Below, piece after piece: positions 9,101 through 17,604 of a stretch of 64,000 bases of DNA. Numbering within the stretch: position 1 is the first letter of the stretch; the number at the start of each line of letters is the position of its first letter. This DNA comes from Halodesulfovibrio aestuarii DSM 17919 = ATCC 29578 (GTDB lineage: Bacteria; Desulfobacterota; Desulfovibrionia; Desulfovibrionales; Desulfovibrionaceae): assembly GCF_000384815.1 (NCBI RefSeq), contig NZ_ARQF01000020.1:980442-1044441 (forward strand), written 5' to 3'. The position numbers and the translations under genes are program-made. The notes beneath the pieces are model-generated. The model searched no databases and was not told the origin of the DNA. It worked only from the letters and a program-made list of their open reading frames with translations.

Positions 9101-10129
9101 ATGACTCTTGAACTTATATGGTTTTTATTGTGGGGAGTCCTCTGGGGCGTCTACTTCGTGTTAGACGGTTTTGATCTGGGGCTCGGAACTCTTTTCCCGT
9201 TCTTTGCGAAAAACGAACGCGAAAAACGTGTTCTGTATAATACAGTGGCTCCATTCTGGGATGGCAACGAAGTATGGTTAATTGCAGCTGGCGGTATAAC
9301 TTTCGCTGCATTCCCAAAAGCATACGCTATTATGTTCAGTGCACTCTACGCACCGCTTCTCATCATTCTGTTTGCTCTCATCATGCGTGCAGCAAGCTTT
9401 GAGTTCCGTAATAAAGTAGATTCTGATGGCTGGCGTAAAATGTGGGATATTTTCCAGTTCCTCGGCAACTTTGTACCAGCTCTGCTTTTCGGTGTCGCTT
9501 TTGCCAATATTTTCCAAGGCATTCCTTTTGATGCAAACGGCGTATATCATGGAAGTATTATCCAACTGCTCAACGTGTATGGCATCATCGGCGGACTGTT
9601 CTTTGTAATCAACTTTGCAATGCACGGTGCAATGTGGCTTTCTATGAAATCAGAAGGGCACATTCATGACCGCGCTATAAACTATGCTAAAAAATTGTGG
9701 GTATTCACTGTAGCTCTGGCTATTGCATTTCTCGCAGCCACTGCCATCTACACTGATTTATTCGTAAACTACCAGAAGAGTGGTATGCTGCTTGTTATCC
9801 CTGCAATTGGCGTAACGGCACTGCTTATGGTTCGAATATTCCTTGCTGGTGGCCGTAACCATCTTGCATGGATCAGCAACGCAATCTCCATCTTCTTTAT
9901 AATCATGTTCGGTATAGTGGGGATGTTCCCGAAACTGCTGCCTTCCAATCTCGATCCGGCAGCATCCGTAACTATCTTCAACGGTGCATCCAGTACCCTT
10001 ACCTTGCAGATTATGCTCGGCGTAGTGGTAGTGATCATCCCGCTTGTCCTTCTCTATCAGTTATGGGCTGTAAGACTGCTCATGCATGTAGTAGACGACG
10101 AAGTGCTCGATTCTGACGAATCCTACTAG
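9101..10129 (+). CDS. cydB: Cytochrome bd quinol oxidase subunit II
   Basis: 342-residue hydrophobic partner of CydA. It opens with LIWFLLWGVLWGVYFVLDGF, typical of CydB, followed by DGFDLGLG and WDGNEVWLIAAGG, the subunit II signature. Eight or so membrane segments. A ribosome site (agagag) precedes the ATG at 9101. No cydX or cydDC genes are seen nearby. The operon ends at a strong bidirectional terminator. Confidence 0.97.
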   Translation: MTLELIWFLLWGVLWGVYFVLDGFDLGLGTLFPFFAKNEREKRVLYNTVAPFWDGNEVWLIAAGGITFAAFPKAYAIMFSALYAPLLIILFALIMRAASFEFRNKVDSDGWRKMWDIFQFLGNFVPALLFGVAFANIFQGIPFDANGVYHGSIIQLLNVYGIIGGLFFVINFAMHGAMWLSMKSEGHIHDRAINYAKKLWVFTVALAIAFLAATAIYTDLFVNYQKSGMLLVIPAIGVTALLMVRIFLAGGRNHLAWISNAISIFFIIMFGIVGMFPKLLPSNLDPAASVTIFNGASSTLTLQIMLGVVVVIIPLVLLYQLWAVRLLMHVVDDEVLDSDESY

Positions 10130-10152
10130 TACCAAGCACAGTACATAAAAAG

Positions 10153-10187
10153 AGGGCAGCCCTATAAGATAGGACTGCCCTTTTTTA
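10153..10187. terminator. Bidirectional terminator between cydB and ychJ
   Basis: agggcag/ctgccct stem extended by cctat/atagg with a mismatch, flanked by A run on the left and T run on the right, so it can serve both convergent genes. A second imperfect hairpin lies at about 10232-10280 (accg..tag..cctca / tgagg..cta..cggt). Confidence 0.82.
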
Positions 10188-10340
10188 TTAACAGTAAGGC
10201 TCGGTTAGAGACTATAAAAAACTTACACAACCGGTAGCTGTCCTCAAAAAATGAGGGCTTTCAGCTAACTACGGTGAAACAAATTTTTAACGCCTCATCG
10301 GCAAACGCGTCGAAAACATCTCATTGAGAGATGATGAAAC

Positions 10341-10832
10341 TTAGTTCTTACCACAACACTTTTTGAATTTTTTACCGGAGCCGCAAGGACAAGGCTCATT
10401 ACGACCTACCTTTGGAGTCTCACGACGGTAGGTATCGTGGTTTTGAACCATACCTTCTACATAGAACCAGTCTTTGCCTTCTTTACGGAAAAATGCATGC
10501 TCGTGCATTTCCTGTGGTACGCCGCCAAGTTTGTAGTTCGCAACAAACTCAACTTCACCTGTCACATCGTTTTCGCCACCATCTTTGGTGCCGAGGATAT
10601 CAAGACCAGTCCATGTAATTTTTTCAGACCATTCTTTTATTTCCTCTTCAGAAAGATCTCCGCGCATATCTGGATGAACAGAACTACCAAGATATTCATA
10701 GCTTCCCAGTACATGTGCAGAGTAACGGGAACGCATAAGAGCCTCTGCAGTAGGAGCAGGGGTTTGGCCGGAAATAATTGGCTCACAACATGCAGAAAAT
10801 TCAAGATCAGAACCGCAAGGACATTTTGCCAT
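10341..10832 (-). CDS. ychJ: YchJ-family protein with two SEC-C zinc motifs
   Basis: 163 residues. The N-terminal motif [13 protein letters not shown] (residues 4-16) and C-terminal [14 protein letters not shown] are SEC-C type Cys4 zinc sites, and the middle region ([13 protein letters not shown], then WTGLDIL and VEFVANYK) is the NTF2-like YchJ/UPF0225 core. Function is not established; SEC-C motifs are best known from SecA. A ribosome site (agaggaa) precedes the ATG at 10832. Transcribed toward cydB and probably alone. Confidence 0.9.
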   Translation of the reverse strand: MAKCPCGSDLEFSACCEPIISGQTPAPTAEALMRSRYSAHVLGSYEYLGSSVHPDMRGDLSEEEIKEWSEKITWTGLDILGTKDGGENDVTGEVEFVANYKLGGVPQEMHEHAFFRKEGKDWFYVEGMVQNHDTYRRETPKVGRNEPCPCGSGKKFKKCCGKN

Positions 10833-11166
10833 GATTTATTCCTCTAACTTTATTTAAATTTTTTAGTATATTTCAATTGATAGCATTTTCAAAAAATCAG
10901 ATTGTAACAATCAAATATCTTCCAGCAAAAAAGCAACACACAGTCGCAGCAACATATTTCAAGATAGTCACAACGTAGTGCAGTGTGGGTACAACATTCA
11001 AAATACTCTGGCAAGGCAACTCTATTTTGTCAAAATAACAAGCAATTTATAATAGCATCTGAGCCTGATTGCTGTGATATTTCCTTGCAACCATTCTCTT
11101 CATGTTTCTATGTATAGTTAAATATAGAAACAAGACTACGCAGCGAACACAACCTCTTTAATCATT
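10833..11166. other. Divergent intergenic region, no gene seen
   Basis: 334 bases between ychJ and the PilZ gene. The only structure noted is gtttctat / atagaaac at 11104-11111 and 11124-11131, a perfect 8-base dyad about 35 bases before the PilZ start. It could be an operator. Confidence 0.4.
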
Positions 11167-11604
11167 ATGGGACTATTGCACATGCCACAAGAGGCTCATT
11201 ATCGAGAACGCAGGGCAATGACACGTTACCCCCACCCGTTTACTGCATCCATAGCTGAATTTGTATTTCCTATGTCCTGCCAGCCGGAATTTAAGGCTGA
11301 ATGTTTAGACATGACGTCCAAAGGTGCCATGCTGGAAGTCTGCTCAATAATTCCAAAAGGAAGCGTGCAGCAAGTAAGCATCGAGCTACCCGGATTTGAA
11401 AAAAAATTGCATAAGAACAGTCTGTTAAATTGCGACAGTCCATATCAGATTCGCGTTGTTTCACGAGTAATCTGGGCAACGGTCAAAAATGACACCTCTG
11501 TCATTGGTATTGAATTCTTAAATATGAATAAAAGTGCTGAGCAGGCATTGGCCCGATATCTAAAAGAGAAACGCACACAAGGTCTTCCTGACAATAAATC
11601 ATAA
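11167..11604 (+). CDS. PilZ domain protein (cyclic di-GMP receptor)
   Basis: 145 residues. RERRAMTRYP near the N-terminus supplies the Arg-rich switch, and LDMTSKGAMLEV supplies the D-x-S/T-x2-G motif (DMTSKG), together the cyclic di-GMP binding signature of PilZ domains; GIEFLNM closes the barrel. Single-domain cytosolic receptor; partner unknown. The start is uncertain: ATG at 11167 or 11182, neither with a clear ribosome site. A membrane GGDEF enzyme is encoded 5 kb away. Confidence 0.85.
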   Translation: MGLLHMPQEAHYRERRAMTRYPHPFTASIAEFVFPMSCQPEFKAECLDMTSKGAMLEVCSIIPKGSVQQVSIELPGFEKKLHKNSLLNCDSPYQIRVVSRVIWATVKNDTSVIGIEFLNMNKSAEQALARYLKEKRTQGLPDNKS

Positions 11605-11652
11605 TTTTACAAAGTGTGTCCACTACACATTATCTATGCACAGGTGTCATCG

Positions 11653-11689
11653 AAAAAGGTCGTACAAAACAGTATGGCCTTTTTTTTGT
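11653..11689 (+). terminator. Terminator after the PilZ gene
   Basis: aaaaaggtcgtac / gtatggccttttt with G-U pairs, followed by a T run. Confidence 0.78.
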
Positions 11690-11944
11690 CATTATGAATA
11701 AATTACAATTAGATGATGCCCAATGACATCAGTTTTCTTCTTCTTAAAAAAAAATAACTCGCCCAAAAAACGTCTTCAAGACAGATCTGTCGTACGTTCC
11801 CATCCAATCGTATCTTTTCACAAAGTCAAACGTCTTTAATGTTCATTGACACAAACAGACTGTTTCCGCATATTTATAATGATTCAGCCACCTTGCTCAT
11901 GCCCAGTTCGTCCCTGCCGAGCAGGAAAAACAAAGGACACAATC

Positions 11945-12328
11945 ATGGCAGAACCATCGCATACGACCCGCAAAAAACAAGAAATGCTGTCTTTTCTTTC
12001 TGAATCGTTTAAACAAAAAATTCAGCATGTTCCTATTCAGGAAGAAGTACAAAACGATATTCAAAGAATCATGCTCGCGCTTGGGTATGCCATTGCGCTC
12101 ACCCCAACAGGAAACACAGCTTTTACACTCCAGACCCAATATAAAGGAATTGAGGTCCGTGTCTGGGTTATGAATGAACTCCAGAATGGATGCCCCAGTT
12201 CATTATTGGAGACAGTCTGGGTTGGTTATTATACACATGGCGACCAACGCGAAATGGTCGAAGATTTTGAATATCCGCGGCTTATGGATTACTTACAGAA
12301 AATTCATCCTGAAATATTTAGCTCTTAA
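11945..12328 (+). CDS. Conserved-looking small protein of unknown function
   Basis: 127 residues from the ATG at 11945, which has aaagga nine bases before it; an upstream in-frame TTG at 11846 gives a less protein-like extension. No domain is recognised. It is soluble, begins with a basic helix (TTRKKQEMLSFLSESFKQK), then a beta-rich part containing YKGIEVRVWVMNEL and a C-terminal acidic helix. It lacks signal peptide, cysteine cluster or membrane segment. A hairpin separates it from serS, so it is probably expressed on its own. Confidence 0.65.
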   Translation: MAEPSHTTRKKQEMLSFLSESFKQKIQHVPIQEEVQNDIQRIMLALGYAIALTPTGNTAFTLQTQYKGIEVRVWVMNELQNGCPSSLLETVWVGYYTHGDQREMVEDFEYPRLMDYLQKIHPEIFSS

Positions 12329-12354
12329 AAACTTCATATTTCAGGTTACAAAAT

Positions 12355-12390
12355 TATGGCGCCAATTTATCTAAGTTGACGCCATATTTT
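12355..12390 (+). terminator. Terminator before serS
   Basis: tatggcg / cgccata arms at 12355-12361 and 12380-12386, then TTTT. Confidence 0.65.
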
Positions 12391-12440
12391 CCTGCGGCTA
12401 TGCTAACAAATCGTACAAAATTTCAAGGAGCCGCATTTCA

Positions 12441-13730
12441 ATGCTCGATCTCAAACTTTTGCAGAAAAATCCGCAAGTTGTAGCCGAAGCTTTGGCTAAG
12501 CGAAACTCTTCCATTAATGTTGAAGAGTTTTCTAAAATCGACAAACGTCGCAGAGAATTACTCGTAGAACTTGAGTCTCTTAAAAGCGAACGCAACAAAG
12601 CATCCGGAGAAGTAGCTCAGATGAAACGCTCAGGCGAAGATGCATCTGAACTGATTTCCCGTCTCGGTTCACTGTCCGATAAAATCAAAGAGCTTGATGC
12701 TGAAACGGATACTATCAAAACCGTAATGAATGAATGGCTTATTGCTGTTCCTAATATACCACATGAAAGTGTTCCTGTTGGTGCAAACGAAAACGATAAC
12801 GTTGAGTCACACAAATGGGGCGAAAAGCCATCTATGTCCTTCACTCCTAAAGAACATTGGGAAATTGCAGAGACTATGGGCGGCCTTGACTTTGAACGCG
12901 CTGCTAAACTTACCGGCTCCCGCTTTGCTGTATTGTGGGGCTGGGCTGCTCGCTTAGAACGCGCTCTTATCAATATGTTCCTCGATATGCAGACTCTTGA
13001 GCACGGCTACACTGAAGTGTTCCCGCCTGCTATCGTAAACAGCACAACCATGACAGGTACCGGTCAGCTGCCAAAATTCGAAGAAGATCTCTTCCGTCTT
13101 AACCATAAAGACTACTACCTCATCCCGACTGCTGAAGTACCACTGACAAACATGCATTCTGGTGAGATTCTTGAGGAAGGCGATTTGCCGCGTGCATACA
13201 CTGCACAAACTCAATGCTTCCGTTCTGAAGCTGGTAGTTACGGCAAAGATACTAAAGGTATCTTTCGCATGCACCAGTTTACCAAAGTTGAGATGGTGCG
13301 CTTCGCGCATCCAGACAACTCGTATGATGAACTTGAAAAAATGCGTCAACACGCAGAAAACATCCTCCAGCGCCTCGGTCTGCACTATCGTGTAGTAACG
13401 CTGTGCACTGGCGACATGGGCTTCTCTTCCTCTAAAACCTACGACATCGAAGTTTGGTTACCGGGACAGAATAAATACCGTGAAGTTTCCTCATGTTCCA
13501 ACTGCGTAGATTTTCAAGCTCGCCGTGCAAACCTCAGATTTAAACGCAAGGGCTCTAAAAAACCTGAGTTTGTGCATACACTGAATGGTTCCGGCCTTCC
13601 TACAGGTCGTACCATGATTGCGATCATTGAGAACTATCAACAGGAAGACGGCTCTATCGTAATCCCAGAAGCCTTACGTCCTTACATGGGTGGTCTTGAA
13701 AAAATCACTCCAGATATGGCAATCAAATAA
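12441..13730 (+). CDS. serS: Seryl-tRNA synthetase
   Basis: Charges tRNA-Ser (and tRNA-Sec) with serine. 429 residues, the usual bacterial length. An N-terminal antiparallel coiled coil (about 30-100: [19 protein letters not shown] and onward) grips the tRNA long arm. The class II core has motif 2 around [20 protein letters not shown] and motif 3 around [15 protein letters not shown], both intact. Ribosome site caaggag lies nine bases before the ATG. It sits immediately upstream of the tRNA-Lys cluster but those have their own promoters. Confidence 0.98.
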   Translation: MLDLKLLQKNPQVVAEALAKRNSSINVEEFSKIDKRRRELLVELESLKSERNKASGEVAQMKRSGEDASELISRLGSLSDKIKELDAETDTIKTVMNEWLIAVPNIPHESVPVGANENDNVESHKWGEKPSMSFTPKEHWEIAETMGGLDFERAAKLTGSRFAVLWGWAARLERALINMFLDMQTLEHGYTEVFPPAIVNSTTMTGTGQLPKFEEDLFRLNHKDYYLIPTAEVPLTNMHSGEILEEGDLPRAYTAQTQCFRSEAGSYGKDTKGIFRMHQFTKVEMVRFAHPDNSYDELEKMRQHAENILQRLGLHYRVVTLCTGDMGFSSSKTYDIEVWLPGQNKYREVSSCSNCVDFQARRANLRFKRKGSKKPEFVHTLNGSGLPTGRTMIAIIENYQQEDGSIVIPEALRPYMGGLEKITPDMAIK

Positions 13731-13756
13731 AAAATCACTTTTTTTTTAAAAAGTAT

Positions 13757-13785
13757 TTGACAAGATGAGTGCTCAACTATAGAAC
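13757..13785 (+). promoter_or_regulatory. Promoter of tRNA-Lys copy 1
   Basis: TTGACA at 13757-13762, then TAGAAC at 13780-13785 with a 17-base spacer (or TATAGA at 13778 with 15). An A/T-rich stretch precedes it. Confidence 0.7.
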
Positions 13786-13799
13786 TGCACTCCTCAAAC

Positions 13800-13875
13800 G
13801 GGTCGTTAACTCAGTTGGTAGAGTATCTGCCTTTTAAGCAGAGAGTCGCAGGTTCGAGCCCCGCACGACCCACCA
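13800..13875 (+). tRNA. tRNA-Lys (anticodon UUU), copy 1
   Basis: 76 bases including encoded CCA. Acceptor arms gggtcgt/acgaccc pair. D-loop AGTTGGTAGA, anticodon loop CTTTTAA flanked by tctgc/gcaga, and T-arm GGTTCGAGCC are all present. Anticodon TTT reads lysine codons. Confidence 0.98.
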
Positions 13876-13885
13876 TTGAATGTAA

Positions 13886-13916
13886 AGACCGGAATTTCGG
13901 TTCCGGTCTAATTTAT
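13886..13916 (+). terminator. Terminator of tRNA-Lys copy 1
   Basis: agaccggaa / ttccggtct stem with a 6-base loop, then a T-rich tail. Confidence 0.8.
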
Positions 13917-13968
13917 TCACTTCGTTTGAGTAAGGTTACTCGCAGTCAAACTTTTATTTGAAAAACAT

Positions 13969-13996
13969 TTGACATGAGGATGCGAAGCCGTTAAAA
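13969..13996 (+). promoter_or_regulatory. Promoter of tRNA-Lys copy 2
   Basis: TTGACA at 13969-13974, 16-base spacer, TTAAAA at 13991-13996. Confidence 0.65.
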
Positions 13997-14011
13997 AAAT
14001 TTTCCTCAAGA

Positions 14012-14087
14012 GGGTCGTTAACTCAGTTGGTAGAGTATCTGCCTTTTAAGCAGAGAGTCGCAGGTTCGAGCCCCGCACGACCCACCA
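14012..14087 (+). tRNA. tRNA-Lys (anticodon UUU), copy 2
   Basis: Identical in all 76 positions to copy 1, including CCA. It has its own promoter and terminator. Confidence 0.98.
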
Positions 14088-14096
14088 TGTATATAT

Positions 14097-14130
14097 AAGC
14101 CGTATTCGCGAAAGCAAATACGGCTTTTTT
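14097..14130 (+). terminator. Terminator of tRNA-Lys copy 2
   Basis: aagccgtatt / aatacggctt with a 10-base loop and a T run. The same hairpin follows copy 3. Confidence 0.88.
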
Positions 14131-14184
14131 AGGTGCAAAAGGTGAGGGTTATAGCTTTCTAAAAAATATTTTTTAGAAAAATGT

Positions 14185-14211
14185 TTGACAAGATTACATG
14201 GAGTCTATAAA
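14185..14211 (+). promoter_or_regulatory. Promoter of tRNA-Lys copy 3
   Basis: TTGACA at 14185-14190 and TATAAA at 14206-14211. The spacer is 15 bases; the same TTGACAAGAT start is seen at copy 1. Confidence 0.68.
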
Positions 14212-14225
14212 CCACATCTCCGAAC

Positions 14226-14301
14226 GGGTCGTTAACTCAGTTGGTAGAGTATCTGCCTTTTAAGCAGAGAGTCGCAGGTTCGAGCCCCGCACGACCCACC
14301 A
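14226..14301 (+). tRNA. tRNA-Lys (anticodon UUU), copy 3
   Basis: Identical in sequence to copies 1 and 2. The 3' flank (atgcatatataagccg onward) is nearly identical to that of copy 2, indicating a recent tandem duplication. Confidence 0.98.
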
Positions 14302-14310
14302 TGCATATAT

Positions 14311-14344
14311 AAGCCGTATTCGCGAAAGCAAATACGGCTTTTTT
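14311..14344 (+). terminator. Terminator of tRNA-Lys copy 3
   Basis: Same aagccgtatt / aatacggctt hairpin as after copy 2, followed by T6. Confidence 0.88.
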
Positions 14345-14484
14345 GCGTCTACTGTCCAGCAGTCCCCCCCCCTCTCTGACAACGCAAATAATTATTTATT
14401 GTATTTCGAATCAAGAACGTTACGCTGCGAACAGCGCCCGTTAATTGATATTTTTCACGGCTTCATTTTGCTGAATTGGATAAC

Positions 14485-14523
14485 AAAAGGACTGTCCTTG
14501 TTATGCAGGACAGTCCTTTTGTT
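14485..14523. terminator. Bidirectional terminator between the tRNA cluster and mtnA
   Basis: Perfect 14-base arms aaaaggactgtcct / aggacagtcctttt around an 8-base loop. The surrounding 14345-14664 stretch contains no gene that I can support. Confidence 0.82.
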
Positions 14524-14664
14524 ATTACCCGAAAAGTCGTGAAGCATACTCCGCAAAGTTACGTAAAAAAGTGCTTACTCCGCAGGTAAAAATTTTAAAG
14601 ATTCGTATAAGAAGCCCTTTATTAAAAAGCTCTTCACCGTCGCAACCCCCTAAAAAACATTGTC

Positions 14665-15714
14665 CTACTTACCCTGCTCTTCGAAGGCTTTCTTGATGGA
14701 CTCAGTGAACGGAGGACGCAGCACACCCACTTCAGTCACGATCCCTGCAATAAGCTCATTTGGAGTCGGATCGAAAGCAAAGTTAAACACTGGTACGCCA
14801 TCTGGAGTAATCTGGGTATCACCCACGTGCGTTACTTCCAACGGAGTACGATCTTCAATCGGGGTTGAATCACCATCAGGCATATTTCTGTCAATAGTGG
14901 ACAATGGAGCTGCTACATAAAAAGGAACCTTGTGCGCTTTAGCGAGGAGCGCCACGGAGTACGTGCCGATTTTATTTACAGCATCACCATTTGCGGCAAC
15001 GCGGTCTGCGCCTACAACAACTTTATTAACCATGCCCCGACGCATGAGAAGCCCGCAAGCATTGTCACATGCTACGGTAACAGGAATCCCGTCTTCTTTC
15101 AGCTCATACGCAGTCAGTCGCGCGCCTTGAAGGAATGGACGAGTTTCGTTTGCAATAACTGAAACATCTTTTTTACCAGCATCTATGGCACCACGAACAA
15201 CACCAAGTGCTGTACCGTATCCTGCTGTTGCAAGTGCCCCTGCATTACAATGGGTCATAATAGTATCGCCGTCTTCTATAACAGTTGCCCCGTGTACGCC
15301 GATAAGCTTGCAAATTTCAATATCTTCTTGATGAATAATCTTTGCTTCCTCAAGCCAGATCTTCATGAGCTCTTCGATAGTTTCAACCTGAGAAGATGCC
15401 CATAATGCTTTCATACGCTCTACTCCCCAACGCAAGTTAACTGCGGTTGGGCGCGCTTCTGCAATTTCTTCCAGCTTGACGTTAAGCTCTTCTTTCCAAT
15501 TCTTGCTGTCTGCAACTTCATTTGCTGCAATCCAACACCCATATGCTGCCGTAACGCCGATAGCAGGCGCACCACGCACAACCATCGTCTGCAATGCATA
15601 AATAATATTTTCTACAGTGCGACAATAGTAATCGTCTTCACGCGTCGGAAGATAACGCTGATCGAGCAACACAAGGGCAGAATCTTCATCAGAAAAACGA
15701 ATATGACGTTCCAT
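14665..15714 (-). CDS. mtnA: S-methyl-5-thioribose-1-phosphate isomerase
   Basis: Isomerises methylthioribose-1-phosphate to methylthioribulose-1-phosphate in methionine salvage from methylthioadenosine. 349 residues, the normal length. The product has [13 protein letters not shown] near residue 50, the [18 protein letters not shown] segment holding the catalytic cysteine, and [18 protein letters not shown] with the catalytic aspartate. No other salvage gene is adjacent, so it stands alone. A weak agag ribosome site precedes the ATG at 15714. Members of the eIF2B-related family can differ in substrate, but the motifs fit MtnA well. Confidence 0.94.
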   Translation of the reverse strand: MERHIRFSDEDSALVLLDQRYLPTREDDYYCRTVENIIYALQTMVVRGAPAIGVTAAYGCWIAANEVADSKNWKEELNVKLEEIAEARPTAVNLRWGVERMKALWASSQVETIEELMKIWLEEAKIIHQEDIEICKLIGVHGATVIEDGDTIMTHCNAGALATAGYGTALGVVRGAIDAGKKDVSVIANETRPFLQGARLTAYELKEDGIPVTVACDNACGLLMRRGMVNKVVVGADRVAANGDAVNKIGTYSVALLAKAHKVPFYVAAPLSTIDRNMPDGDSTPIEDRTPLEVTHVGDTQITPDGVPVFNFAFDPTPNELIAGIVTEVGVLRPPFTESIKKAFEEQGK

Positions 15715-16003
15715 TAACTACTCTCTATAGGTTTTAGAAAACGCCTCAACATGCCGATAAAAGATAAGGGATGCAGGACAATGACAAGACGAAAAACTCT
15801 ATCTGTCCATCATAACTGCTAAACTTCTCTAGAATGAAAAAATCTTTTTTTTAGAACATAAAGCATCGAGAAACGTATTCTGTGAGTAAAAGTGTGTGCC
15901 ACACAGATACCCTGTTGCCTTTATCTGAGCAAGAAAACACACAGGGATTGCCCCATAGGACACTTCAGGCTATGACGTGCATTAGAGAGGGTTGGAATTA
16001 AAG
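15715..16003. other. Divergent intergenic region between mtnA and the GGDEF gene
   Basis: About 290 bases. CCCTGT/ACAGGG arms lie near 15910-15955, but I could not fit a known riboswitch (a cyclic di-GMP GEMM fold was tested by eye and not found). Confidence 0.4.
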
Positions 16004-16033
16004 ATGATATCAAACGTTACGAGTTTACTATGA
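16004..16033 (+). CDS. Possible 9-codon leader peptide of the GGDEF gene
   Basis: ATG at 16004 encodes MISNVTSLL and stops at TGA 16031-16033, which overlaps the ATG of the next gene (ATGA). It is preceded by gagagggttgg, whereas the downstream gene has no ribosome site of its own. This fits translational coupling. Evidence is positional only. Confidence 0.3.
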   Translation: MISNVTSLL

Positions 16034-17328
16034 GAGCACTTACCAGTTTAGTTCTCTCTTTGTTCCTGCCTATTACTATCCTTGCGGGAACATTTTTTAT
16101 CGTAATGAATCAGCATTTCATTCCGCAATCAGTTCTTCCTATCGTACCTGCTTTACCGTTTATTTTTGCCATTAGCGGTGGTGCCATTGCCTGGCAATTT
16201 AAGCGGAGCAGAGCCGTTTTTCTGTTAATACTGATAGCACTCTGTTGCTGGTTTATTACCCTATATCTACCCGGTATGAGCAGTGCCGGCATGCGCCTGC
16301 GTTTGGCCTATGGTCTTTCTGCAATGTTATTGCCCATAAACTTAGTCATCTTTGCCTACTGTGAAGACAGAGGCGTTCTCACGCTTTGGGGCTCCATTTC
16401 CGGAGCATTCATCACTATTCAGGCAGCAATTGTTGCAGCCATGCTTGCCACTCCACAGCAAGATAGCTTCATTGCATGGCTTCAAGAAACTGCACTTTCA
16501 CTTGATCGTATCGATATTTTGCCCATATGGGCAACGAGTTGGACATTTATCCCACAAATCGTACTGATGGTTACCGGGACTGTTTTATTTCTTCTGCTCA
16601 TATTCATGACTCTCAACAAAGGTAAACGTGACAGCATATACGTAACGCTTATCACAAGCTGTATTGCCGTTATGGGGGCATATCATTACGTAACTATCCC
16701 CAACGCAAGCGCACTTTTTTTTACAGCAGCAGCGGTTATCGTCACCCTTTCTTTATTTCAAGATTCATACTTCATGGCATACGTGGACGAGTTGACAGAC
16801 TTACCTTCACGCAGAGCCTTGAATGCCGATTTCAAAAAACTCGGCAGAAAATACGCACTGGCAATGGTTGATATCGACCATTTTAAAAAGTTCAACGACA
16901 CATACGGACACGACATCGGTGATGATGTACTGCGCATGGTTGCAGGGCATCTGTCCAGAGTCTCCGGCGGTGGCAGAGCCTACCGATACGGAGGCGAAGA
17001 ATTTACTATTGTGTTCCCAAAAGGCGTAGCAACGGAAGTTCAATCGCACCTTGATGAATTGCGCCAACGAATTGCCACAACGAACTTTCACATTCGTAGC
17101 GGCAAGCGTGCTCCTAAAAAAAGAAACGCACGCAAGGGCTCTGTAAACGTCACAATATCCATTGGGGTAGCCGAACGTACAGATGGGTCACAATCACCTA
17201 TGGAAGTGGTAAAGATGGCAGATAAAGCCCTCTACAAAGCAAAAGGCGCAGGACGAAATATCGTTAAGCTTGCCTCAGCACCAAGAAACAGCAGATCAAA
17301 CGACAAGAAATCCCGATTCAGCAGATAA
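16030..17328 (+). CDS. Membrane diguanylate cyclase (GGDEF domain)
   Basis: 432 residues. Six or more hydrophobic segments fill the first 240 residues, an unidentified MASE-like membrane sensor. The C-terminal domain starts DELTDLPSRRALN and has MVDIDHFKKFNDTYGHDIGD, then the active-site loop YRYGGEEFTIVF, with GGEEF as an allowed active variant. It should make cyclic di-GMP from GTP. The inhibitory RxxD site five residues before GGEEF is absent, so product feedback is probably lost. The C-terminal tail is basic. It ends at a strong terminator; the nearby PilZ protein could be a receptor. Confidence 0.92.
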   Translation: MRALTSLVLSLFLPITILAGTFFIVMNQHFIPQSVLPIVPALPFIFAISGGAIAWQFKRSRAVFLLILIALCCWFITLYLPGMSSAGMRLRLAYGLSAMLLPINLVIFAYCEDRGVLTLWGSISGAFITIQAAIVAAMLATPQQDSFIAWLQETALSLDRIDILPIWATSWTFIPQIVLMVTGTVLFLLLIFMTLNKGKRDSIYVTLITSCIAVMGAYHYVTIPNASALFFTAAAVIVTLSLFQDSYFMAYVDELTDLPSRRALNADFKKLGRKYALAMVDIDHFKKFNDTYGHDIGDDVLRMVAGHLSRVSGGGRAYRYGGEEFTIVFPKGVATEVQSHLDELRQRIATTNFHIRSGKRAPKKRNARKGSVNVTISIGVAERTDGSQSPMEVVKMADKALYKAKGAGRNIVKLASAPRNSRSNDKKSRFSR

Positions 17329-17476
17329 CTAAACCTCGAAGGACAAGGACATAGCCCCCTGCGTCCTTGCAGGCTTACCTTCTATCTGTGAATGAACAAG
17401 ATATCCCCCCGACGTTATCAGCTTTTTTTCCGTAGATAACCTTCTAGAGAATTGACGTATCTAAGACATTAAGAAC

Positions 17477-17515
17477 AAAAAAGCGGCTTGCCCTATAAAG
17501 GACAAGCCGCTTTTA
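17477..17515. terminator. Bidirectional terminator between convergent genes
   Basis: aaaagcggcttg / caagccgctttt with a 12-base loop, A run before and T run after. Confidence 0.88.
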
Positions 17516-17604
17516 AAATTAACTCTGCCACTCGTTAATACATATTCTCTATTCAACTATGCGCAAAATAAACTGCAATACCGAAGACTGCAGTGTTTCA
17601 TCAA

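Noticed and set aside
13800..14301. CRISPR-like spaced repeats
   Set aside because: The three 76-base repeats are complete tRNA-Lys genes, not CRISPR repeats; spacing and flanks fit transcription units.
15715..16029. Cyclic di-GMP riboswitch before the GGDEF gene
   Set aside because: The conserved GEMM cores could not be found by eye; only a simple CCCTGT/ACAGGG dyad is present.
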